From assembly GCA_946902875.1 (NCBI GenBank), contig OX336336.1, positions 480,045-544,044 of the forward strand: a stretch of DNA of 64,000 bases, read 5' to 3'. The notes under the pieces are model-generated. The model made no database searches and was not told where the DNA came from. It was given only the letters and a program-made list of their open reading frames with translations. Source of the stretch: Nematopogon swammerdamellus (taxonomy: Eukaryota; Arthropoda; Insecta; Lepidoptera; Adelidae). Made by a program: the position numbers and the translations under genes. This document shows positions 40,129 through 49,395 of this stretch, in pieces (the stretch's first letter is position 1; each line of letters starts with the position of its first letter).

Positions 40129-40410
40129 TTAGAACCACGTCATCTTCGTATTTTCTTTTAATTTTTGCATACTATTAGCCGCATCTTTCATTTGCAAAAA
40201 ACATTTGTTTTTAGAATGCTTAACTTCTTCTTCCATCAAATGAGCTGTCCTTTCTTCTGGAGATAAACCAGGGATCCACTTTCTAATGCCGTTAGGAAGG
40301 ATTTTACTTAATCCTGACTTGAATGTATCACCCATACCTGCTTGAGATACCACAGGAAATAAGAGAAACAAACATAAAACTACATATCTTTTACGAAGTA
40401 AAAATTTTTA
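40129..40410 (-). CDS. hypothetical small secreted-like protein, no start codon seen
   Basis: Minus-strand open frame from a stop at 40410. It reads RKRYVVLCLFLLFPVVSQAG, a basic start and hydrophobic core like a signal peptide with a cleavable SQA, then GMGDTFKSGLSKILPNGIRK, WIPGLSPEERTAHLMEEEV and a Lys-rich amphipathic end KLKENTKMTWF. There is no ATG before the hydrophobic core; the first ATG (GMGD) lies after it. The start may sit in an upstream exon, or this may be a retroposed or decayed copy. No family recognised. Confidence 0.4.
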
Positions 40411-40869
40411 GTGTTGGTTCAGTTCCGAAGACAATGCAATGATATTAAAAAGAAAAGAAAAAATTAAATTAAAAAAATCTCATCGAGGAGCATCGAGGCC
40501 TATTATTTTCTCCAGCAGATGAGTAGTCGTGGATCAGTAGTTTAAAAAAAAGAAACCAATCGCAAGTCGAGCCGACCAGTGGTTCAGGAGTTTTAAACAT
40601 TTATTACAAACATTTATTAAACATAGTACATAGGAGTACACAGAAGGTGTCTAATCAAATCAGTCCTAGTTTGCTCAGAGCTAAGAACGAGTTCAAATCA
40701 AAATAAAAAACTTATTTATTGAACCAAAACAACATTTTACGATTGAGAAGGCATACAATTTTCTTAAATCTAACTTATTATTAGAGCTACTTATCTGCAC
40801 ACAATTCACAGAAAAAACAGTAAGTAATTAGATACAAAAGGAAATACAGTATTCAGTTGTTATACACTT

Positions 40870-41155
40870 AACCTGTTGACTTTCATGGTTCTGAAGCTGA
40901 ATGTCACTGTCAGCTCAACAAATCCGAGACGAAACTTCCTGTCAAATAGAGCAGTGGAAATGTGGAACAAACTGCCCGAAGATGTCGTACAAGCACCCAC
41001 CACCAATTCCTTTAAAAACAGGCTCGACAAACACCTAAAAAAAACACCAAACTAAACTAACATAAAAATAACAAAGCACCAGTGAACTTAGACATGAACA
41101 CATCAGCCTAGGCTGTTCGTTCATCAAATAAATAAATAAATAAATAAATAATAAT
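40870..41155 (+). pseudogene. CR1-like LINE 3' end
   Basis: Reads TNPRRNFLSNRAVEMWNKLP and EDVVQAPTTNSFKNRLDKHL, the extreme C-terminus of CR1/jockey-type LINE polymerases, then a stop and an (AAAT)n tail at 41129-41150, as expected of a 5'-truncated insertion. Confidence 0.75.
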
Positions 41156-41437
41156 GCTTACCTGCGCTAACTTGCAGGCTTGTTCGGTGCGCGGCGGCTC
41201 GGCCTGCACCTCGAGCGCCGACCTTGACATATACTCAAATATTTCGTAAAATAATTAAGCTATCAATAAACTCTTGTGCACCATATAGGCAATGAAATAA
41301 TTATGTACCTACAAAATAATATGAAACATGTGAGAATGTTGTTGTGCATGTTGTTTAGAAGTACAGATATTTTAGTGAAAAAAAACAATTTTTTTTGTGT
41401 GGTGTCACCAAGCGAACTCGTAGTACATATTCTATAC

Positions 41438-41588
41438 GTATAGTGCGCGGGACGGATCTTGGCGTGTCGTCGCCGCAGCGGGCGACCCGCTACGCGAATA
41501 CACTATACAAGTACGGTGCGGGTGCGAGGGAGAACATTGAAGAACCGCTGCGGCGGCGACACGCCGAGATCCGCCCCGCGCATTATAC
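41438..41588. repeat. GC-rich inverted repeat with 44-bp arms
   Basis: Left arm 41438-41481 and right arm 41545-41588 match with about four mismatches (GCGCGGGACGGATCTTGGCG against GCGCGGGGCGGATCTCGGCG), loop 63 bp. It could be a MITE or a structured RNA; no ORF. Confidence 0.8.
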
Positions 41589-41730
41589 AATACACTAAAA
41601 ACACAATTTATTCACCTTTTTCCAATATATTAAGCAGAAAATAGAATAAAACATTTTTGACGTGATGATGTCACGTCTTATAAATTGAACAGCGGCTGCA
41701 CGCACGAGGAAGTGTAACGTTCCATCTAAA

Positions 41731-41915
41731 CCTGTGTGTGCAAGCGAGAGCGCGATAGAGACCTGTGTGTGCAAGCGAGAGCGCGATAGAGAGGCATATA
41801 CAATAGTAGGAAATACAAAATATATTTCTCCGTCTTTTCCGAGCCTCGAACCCGCGGTCCCTGCCACCATCACTGACCAGACGTGTTATCCACGCGGGCT
41901 ATCGACCGTCTACTT
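41731..41915 (-). mobile_element. tRNA-like SINE head with a doubled 31-bp unit
   Basis: 41731-41792 is two copies of CTGTGTGTGCAAGCGAGAGC... The minus strand 41915-41838 has GATAGCCCGCGTGGATAAC and CGCGGGTTCGAGGCTC, tRNA-like A and B boxes. It is read as a SINE head; not a working tRNA. Confidence 0.45.
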
Positions 41916-42479
41916 ATCGCTGCAAATTTTCTCAACAGTATGTCAATTTCATGGAGCGACATCTAGCGTCCACATCTAGCATCAATATTAAATTAAATAC
42001 TTCAGCCAGCGGTATACTTGATTTAGCAGTTAGGTAATTGTTGCAACGTTGAACATGTAGATGGCGTTATGTAGGTTTTTTAAATATAGATTAAACAAAA
42101 ATTAATAGTCGTTATTTTCTCATATTTTTTATTACTTATTATCACATCTTTATCATGTACTTAAATTAATTTTACATGGTAAATATCCGCCGGAACTGAT
42201 TTACTTTATGACATCATCACGTAAAACTATCGTCCGTAAACCAACTTTACAGACAACCAATTTTTTTTTTCTAAGGCACGCCACTTCCGATCTCGCCACA
42301 ACGAAGCAGCAGACAAGTAAACTGACTGACGTCTGTTGTTCCATTCCATAAGCATATTTGGCTTCTGGACGGAGGTAATTTCATCAGCTATTGATTTATC
42401 TCTGTCATTCTATAGGAAAAATTTACTGAAACAGCAATGGAACAAAGTGTCCGAGCATATTATTTTGATTTGAATTGTG
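41916..42479. other. interval downstream of HIKESHI, no gene recognised
   Basis: AT-rich. No supportable feature. Confidence 0.35.
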
Positions 42480-42541
42480 GGGCCCGCGCGGGGCCAACGG
42501 AAGGGAGGGGGTGTAAAAATAATGGGGCACCGCGCGGGCCC
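42480..42541. repeat. perfect 12-bp GC inverted repeat
   Basis: GGGCCCGCGCGG at 42480-42491 and CCGCGCGGGCCC at 42530-42541, 38-bp loop. Confidence 0.85.
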
Positions 42542-42827
42542 TTCTGAACGTTACCGGCTAATAAATGCACAGAATACGGTAGCAGTATGTGATTATGTCC
42601 ATATAGCTTGATGCAAACTTCTGATACACAACATACAACCACACCGACATGGCTGCAACACAATGCTACATGCTACATGTCGCGACCGTGTGTGCGTCAC
42701 CTCTCACCGATGCGTTATCTCTTTAAGTTGGTACGACCATGGGGAAGCACTGACATTGCACCTAGTTCACCGCGGTGTTCAGGACTGACATCACGGGTGT
42801 CGCGGTCGGTGGGCGGCAGAGGTGTCG

Positions 42828-45541
42828 CTAGTTTTTCCAGAAGTTGGGGTTGTGCTGGAGGCGCCGCTGGAAGTTGCGGTACCAGTCCTGCAGGCGGTCG
42901 AGCGGCACGTACGACACGCCCGGCGCCGGCGACATCTGCTCCTGCGTCACCGCGAACGACGACACGAAGTTGAAGAGGTTCTCCAGCATCTTCTGTGCGA
43001 ACGTCATGTGCGCGCTCGCCGTCGACTCCGCCTGTCCACACGCATTGTTACCAATTTCATAAATGAAAAATCAAATGAGATCTTATTTCTCTTTTTAACC
43101 CACTTCAAAAAAAGGAGGAGGTTCTCAATTTGACTGTTTTTTTTTTTGGTTTTTTTAATGTTTGTTTTAATCATAACTTTCGACTGGGTGAAGCGATTTT
43201 GAAAATTCTTTTTTTATTTGAAAGCTGGTACTTCCCGTGTGGTCCCATTTTAATTTGGTCAAGATCGGATTGGAAAGCGAGGCGCCGCCGAGTACATAGA
43301 TAGCAAAAAATTACTTAAAAAAACTGTGAAATAAACTATTTAACAAAATATAAAAACCGCCTTAAAAATGTATAAAATAAAAAAAAATCGAACCCTAGAG
43401 TTGAAGGCGGTGCTTAAAGCAAGCAAAAATCACCGACCGCCTTCAACTCTAGGGTTCGATTTTTTTTATTTCATACATTTTTGAAGACGGTTTTAATATT
43501 TTGTTAAATCCTTACCTATAATAAAATCCAACTTCTGCTTTCTGTCTGTCTGAGTGTCTGTCTGTCCGCTTATAACTCGAGAACCACTAAACCGATTTTA
43601 ATAAAACAAAATTCTACGGATAGCTTGATTCTTCCCATCAACTATAGGCTACTTACTATCACGCTAAATGGCTTATGAGGTTAGCAGTGAAGTGAAATAT
43701 GAGAGCGGGCGGAGCCGCGGGCACAGCTAGTAGTTTTTATAAAATCTGAATAATTTTTTTATTATAAATTTATGTTTATGACTAGCTGTGCCCGCGGCTC
43801 CGCCCGCTCTCATATTTCACTTCACTACTTACCTTATAAGCCATTTAGCGTGATAGTAAGTAGCCTATAGTTGATGGGAAGAATCAAGCTATTTGTAGAT
43901 TTTTTTTTTATTAAAATCGGTTCAGTGGTTCTCGAGTTATAAGCGGACAGACAGACATACAGAAAGCAGATGTTGGATTTTATTAAAGGTAAGGATGATA
44001 ATTTGAAAAGTCGGGATGAGCTGCAAGTAACTTTTGGTGCTTTCTGAAAATCTGTTAGATGTGTTGCGTGCGACAATACAGTGTTGGATGTGGACGGTTA
44101 CGTCGAAGCTGCCAGTTAATAGAAAGTGAATAATAATATGAAGCAGAGAAGGGCCAGTGTGGGGCCGGTACTTTCGCCACCTCTCATCTTGGTACGGTAC
44201 TTCCACCGAGTCATGCAGCAGGTGGGTCTTCGTGCCTTACTTGCTGCTTGATCGATTGAATCTTGTTCGAATACTTTGCGAAACGTGGTGGTCGGTGTTG
44301 TGCTGTAATCTAGCAGAGTTCTAACAGCACAACACCGATTACTCTGCTTACCCCGATTGTCGGGATTCAGCGTGTGTGATATATATGTATGTAGAAGGTG
44401 TGTAGTGACCAGGGAGGTTGCCTGCAACGCGGCGTTCATCTCTGGCTCGACGCACACGCCGAGCTGCGCGTCGTAGCAGATCTGGCGGCGGCCGAAGGTG
44501 CCGCTGAAGGCCGTCTCGCTGGACATCTCCTCGAGCCGCTTGAGGCTGGACACCTTGAAGATTGCGGACGGCTTCGAGTTGGAGATGTGGCCGAGCAGCT
44601 GCCAGTTGGGCGGCGCGGCGGGGTCCGGCCAGCTGAAGTACACTGCGGGCAGACAGAGCGTCAGCCTCGGCGCGCGTCCGTCAGCCGTGCGTCGCGGCCC
44701 GTACTCAGAGTGGTGCGGTGCGGTTACCCGTGCCGACGGTGGCGGGCGGCAGCGGCGCCGCGCCCGTCAGGAACACCACCACGTGGTTGATGGAGTCCGC
44801 GTCCGCTATCACCGTCACAAACTGCGTCTCTGACACCGGCGTCCACTCCGTCTGCACCTGCACGCACACACTCTCACTCTACTAACACTAATACTGAATA
44901 CACTACGAGACGTCTCGAGTCACATTATAAGTAGGTATGGTATAGTAGGTATGGGTGAATGTTTTGGTGGTTTAAAAAAAATTAACCCTAACCTAATGTT
45001 GAGGCGGCGCATGTCGTTTTTGCATAAATTCCTATTGAAAATAAATGTTTTGGTGCATTTAAAAAATAAATAAAAAAATTCGAAAATTAATTTTGTATGA
45101 AAAAATTTTTTTTCCAAATTTTTTTTTCTCCGAATCTACGCATTTCCGCAGAAAAAAAATTACATCACCAGAATCGCAAAAGCCTACACTACAGACCTAT
45201 CGCACCAGTTAGTTGAAATAAAGGTGTACGTATTGTAAACCCCAGCCGTGTTTTGTGGTCCTTTATGCCCCAGTATTTTTTGTTTTTTTTACGAGGTGTA
45301 CGTTTTGGAAACAACGTGACATGCAAAAAATGTCAACAAATCGTAGGTAAAATAAATAAAATTTCACGTTAGGTAAACAGAAAATCAAAGACATTAAAAC
45401 CCACCCTCTTGAAAATGCGGTTCACTCACACACAGTGCAGACAGTAGGCGCGCGCGGGAGAGTGCCGCGAGTTATGTATAAACACTGTTGGAATTCACTC
45501 ACCAAGCGCCCTGACACGATCAAACCCAGTCCACTCGCCAT
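42828..45541 (-). CDS. Hikeshi: HIKESHI / OPI10 family protein, HSP70 nuclear import carrier
   Basis: Carries HSP70 into the nucleus during heat stress. Four minus-strand exons: 45541-45503 (MASGLGLIVSGRL), 44857-44728 (VQTEWTPVSETQFVTVIADA, SINHVVVFLTG), 44642-44410 or 44422 (VYFSWPDPAAPPNWQLLGHI, SNSKPSAIFKVSSLKRLEE), and 43031-42828 (MTFAQKMLENLFNFVSSFAV ... DWYRNFQRRLQHNPNFWKN, stop TAG). Phases join exactly. The product is 197 or 201 residues, against about 197 for the family. The C-terminal NFQRRLxxNPxFW is a family signature. The exon 3 donor is weak: GTCACT at 44409, or a GC donor at 44421. Introns hold Helitrons and a palindromic element. Confidence 0.9.
43095..43508 (+). mobile_element. 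AACCCACTTCAAAAAAAGGA element with a long hairpin, in HIKESHI intron 3
   Basis: Starts TTTTTAACCCACTTCAAAAA. The 3' half is an inverted repeat: GAACCCTAGAGTTGAAGGCGG (43393 on) faces CCGCCTTCAACTCTAGGGTTC (43438 on), with further pairing outwards through AAAAATGTATAAAATAAAAA. Non-coding MITE-like. Confidence 0.65.
43509..43730 (+). mobile_element. short non-autonomous Helitron
   Basis: TCCTTACCTATAATAAAATC start, GAGCCGCGGGCACAGCTAG end, with A before and T after. It lies in an intron of HIKESHI in the opposite sense to the gene. Confidence 0.8.
43792..43995 (-). mobile_element. short non-autonomous Helitron
   Basis: CTAGCTGTGCCCGCGGCTCC at left, GGTAAGGA then T at right. Faces the copy at 43509-43730, so the pair is tail to tail. 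Confidence 0.75.
44900..45500. other. HIKESHI intron 1, no feature recognised
   Basis: AT-rich, with homopolymer runs. No repeat seen elsewhere in the window was recognised here. Confidence 0.4.
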
Positions 45542-45977
45542 GTTGTGCAATTTATCTTATATCTATACAGCGAGCGGCAAAGTTCAAATAACTAAACCCA
45601 TACAAACCAAACAATCTAACCCTTTGAGTTGAGAGTCAAATTATATTTTTTGGAAAAATAATTTGTTTGGCTTGTGCAGTGCAGGCTTCTGTCTGTCTGC
45701 CTGACTACTGCTCTGCTGTCACGCACACGCACGTCACATTGACATTGACGGATAGGCGGCGGGGGACAGACCCATGGACTTAGGAATCAAAAGGACTGCG
45801 CTCTCTCTGCTGAAAATGAGCGCAGATGCGAGAGCATTCATGGATGGCGCATTGTGTCCCTTTCTAATAGGATGACCTAAAGATTTGTCTTGTGAGACAA
45901 ATGAGTTCCCAAAAAAAAAATTGCCAACCTTAGGAACAAAGCTGAACATATTATATTTAAAGAACATTATACCTATT

Positions 45978-46185
45978 TATCCCGGTCGGATTGGCACCAC
46001 CGCACTGAACGAAACGTAGGTTGAAACGGTTATGTAAATAGTTCGTGTTTTCCGTCCAGTTTAGTGTAGCCGACTTGAAATGAAGGGAAGCACTGACATG
46101 GCACCTAGTTAACCAGATGTTATAGGCTAACATCACGGATGTTGAAGGTGATGTAGCCAACCGTGCCAGTTTTCATAAAAAAAAA
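45978..46185 (+). mobile_element. dispersed repeat, same family as 2551
   Basis: CCCGGTCGGATTGGCACCAC, AAGCACTGACATGGCACCTA and an A-run end. Third clear copy in the window. Confidence 0.65.
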
Positions 46186-46215
46186 TATTTTATTATTGAA
46201 CATTATAGTTAGGTA

Positions 46216-46665
46216 CTGGACGTCTCGATGAGATCTACCCATCTGTCAAATGAACATTTGCTTTGGTCATATCTCGAGAACCGCTGGTCCTAGATACATC
46301 GTGTTGATACTCAACTGGACGTCTCGATGATTTCTACCCATCTGTCAGAAAAACATTTGTTTTGGTCATAACTCGAGAACCACTGGTGCTAGACCCATCG
46401 TGTTGGTACTCAAACTTCAGGTCTCGGTGAGATCTATCCATCTGTCACGTGAACTTTTGTTTTGGTCATAACTCGAGAACCACTGGTGCTAGACCCATCG
46501 TGTTGGTACTCAAACTTCAGGTCTCGGGGAGATCTATCCATCTGTCACGTGAACTTTTGTTTTGGTCATAACTTGAGACCTGAAGTTTGAGTACCCACAC
46601 GATGGGTCTAGCACCAGTGGTTCTCGAGTTATGACCAAAACAAAAGTTCACGTGACAGATGGATA
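46216..46665. repeat. tandem repeat of about 104 bp that turns back on itself
   Basis: Three to four units with TGGTCATAACTCGAGAACCA and CATCGTGTTGGTACTCAAAC read forward; from 46571 the same text reads in reverse (AACTTGAGACCTGAAGTTTG ... CGAGTTATGACCAAAAC). A separate 16-bp hairpin (GAAGATATTATGGTTA) lies at 46715-46756. Confidence 0.8.
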
Positions 46666-47106
46666 TGTGTTTGACTTATTTTTGCACTGGAATACCGTGA
46701 TCGTATCCCATTGGGAAGATATTATGGTTACCCTACTTCATAACCATAATATCTTCAGTTCAGCCAGTCCATGGAGCTGCCACTGTAAAAATAAATATTT
46801 TATAAAGATAATGCGTGTATACACTCTTTTATGAACATTAGTCGGATAAAAACGCTTTGATTAAGTTTATATGCGTAAATTAAAGTTAAATTCTATTATT
46901 TCAATAAAAAAGTCACTTAAATCCAGCCATAAATTCAAATTGAAATAATAATCTATATTTTTACTAATATTGTATTTTTTTCGTGTGGCAAGTGTTAGAC
47001 AGGGACACAATACACCTTGTGGTTATCTCACTCTGGTACATTTCCCCTCTCTAAATTTTTAGACGGAAATTAATCTCTAATGCCACGCAATAAGGTCTAT
47101 TTTTAA

Positions 47107-47895
47107 CCCCCGACGAAAAAAACGGAGGATGTTATAAGTTTGACGTGTGTGTGTGTGAGGGTGTGTGTGTGTGTGTGTCTGTCTGTGGAATCGTAGCTCC
47201 CAAACGGATTGACCGATTTGGATGGGTTTTTTTTTATTAGGAAGCTTGTTTAATCGGGATGGTTCTTAGCTATGTTTGTAATCAAGTAACTAAGTAATAA
47301 TTAATTTAAAAATCAATTAATTATCTTAAAAAGTGGACCGATTTTCATGCGGTTTTTTTTTTAAAAAGCTTGAAATAAAAGTTAAATTACAAATTTAAAA
47401 AGGTTACTTACAAAGGAGTCGGGGGACCGCTAAGTAAATAAAATATAAAAACTCAGAGCTGCGCGGGAATTTACTTAGCGGTCTCCCGACTCCTTTAAGT
47501 AAAATTAATTTCCTTTAAAAAGTCTCCTTCCCTTAAAAAGTCAAAAATAATTTCCGGTTACTATTATTTTTGACTTTTTAAGGGTCGGAGATTTTTTAAA
47601 TTTGTAATTTAACTTTTATTTGAAGCTTTTTAAAAAAAACCGCATGAAATTCGGTCCACTTTTTAAGATATTATTTTTTTTATTACTTAATTACTTGATT
47701 ACTTGATTACAAACATAGCTAACAACCATCCCGATTAAACAAGCTTCCTAATAAAAAAAACCGCATCCAAATCGGTTCATCCGTTTGGGAGCTACGATGC
47801 CACAGACAGACACACACACACACACACACACACCCTCAAACGATCACACACACACACGTCAAACTTATAACACCCCTCCGTTTTTTCGTCGGGGG
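47107..47895. mobile_element. TTAA-flanked palindromic MITE
   Basis: TTAA at 47103-47106 and 47896-47899. Ends CCCCCGACGAAAAAAACGGA and CCCCCGACGAAAAAACGGAG on opposite strands. Arms pair over most of the length (GGAAGCTTGTTTAATCGGGA). The centre contains an inner inverted repeat GGAGTCGGGGGACCGCTAAG. Non-coding. Confidence 0.8.
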
Positions 47896-48299
47896 TTAAT
47901 AAATAGTACCTGGGCGACCGAGGTTCGCTCGGCGTCTACGCCTGTCTAGATAAACTTTCTAAATACTAAATTTCATCAAATCGTTAGAGCCGTTTCCGAG
48001 AAACCAATTGTATATATACATATATACAAGTTTAGCTCACTTAAAGTAATAGGATAATAATTTCATGAAAGATGAACATTGATATTGAACCACATTGAAA
48101 TCTAAAGTTACTACCTACCTATAAGATAAACCATCATCCATCTGTTACATGAACATTTCTTTTTTCATATCTCGATAACCGCTGATCCCAATATAGACCC
48201 ATTGATACCATTGATCCACATAGAGAACCCTATGTAGTTATGTACATGTAATTTTTAATGTGTGGTCACATGGTATGGTGGTCACGCGCCATTCATTCA

Positions 48300-48800
48300 C
48301 TATGACGGAGGTTACCCGCTCAGTCTGGCTGGCTGGCATCAGAGTTCAGTCCGTGACGGACGATCACGCACGACCGCACGACCAGTCAGTGACCAGATTG
48401 ACGCCAGCCAGACTGAGTAACGAAGCAAGCAAGGCATTACACTACACTACACGGTCACTCCAGCCAGCCAGACCTGATTATTTTCGCATCAGTCAGTCTG
48501 AGCGAGAACACGTAGGTGACAGACAACACGCTTTATCAATACATACACACATACATATCACACACGCTGTATCCCGACAATCGGGGTAAAGGAGTCGGGG
48601 GACCGCTAAAAAAATTGCCGCGCAGATCTGCGTTTTTGTATTTGTTTTTACTGACTGACGAAAATTATCAAAATATTTAAAAATCCATTAGTCTGGCTGG
48701 TCCATCAGTTCATCAGACAATAGATGGTCAGTCTGGCGTCAGTTTGTCCAGACTGATAGACTGAACTGATGCCAAACTGAGCGTGTAACCATCGGAAAAC
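48300..48800. repeat. cluster of CAGTCTGGCTGGC words in both orientations
   Basis: CAGTCTGGCTGGCTGGC (48320), CGCCAGCCAGACTGAG (48401), CCAGCCAGCCAGACCTG (48461), TAGTCTGGCTGG (48690) and CAGTCTGGCGTCAG (48729) lie within 500 bp, about 0.7 kb upstream of P5CDH. Can form several hairpins. Confidence 0.65.
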
Positions 48801-48830
48801 GGAAATCGTGACTCGTGCACGTGCACGTGC

Positions 48831-48867
48831 ATTGCATTTGATTGCATAATATGCAATCAAATGCAAT
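48831..48867. repeat. perfect hairpin, 17-bp arms
   Basis: ATTGCATTTGATTGCAT and its exact reverse complement separated by AAT. Confidence 0.9.
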
Positions 48868-49395
48868 GCAATATTATTGTCTTTGCTATCAGCGAGTTCA
48901 GCGACAACGAAGGACGTCACGATAGGTTGCGTATATCAAAGGTACGTCAACGTCACGTCACATTTACTCTGTGCGTCACACCATACGTTCATGCTTCGAA
49001 GAAATAATATCGAAAGGCTGGAAAGAGTCGAAAGAAAGAAAGAAACCCTCTCGTCGTTCGTTCGTTTAACGAACGAAACGCGCAAGCGACGAGACGGCGG
49101 CAGGGCGGCGGCGGCGGCGCGGAGTGCCGTGCCTGCACGGCACGAGGCGCAGCGCGGGGGAGTGAAGGAAGACTGAAGTAAGACGGAGCGAGTGACGTGA
49201 CTGCGTGAGTGACGTGACCGTATGTCGGTATTGTCGGTACGGTCTGGCTGGCTCGCTCCCTCCTACCGGCGGCAGCTTACGTAAGCGCACGTAACGGTAG
49301 CTCCCGCGATAAAGTACCCTAATCAGCTTCCTCACTTCCATTATCTGGGGAGATACGAGTGAGTGTTGTGACTTTTATCTGAAGGTCGCGCGATA

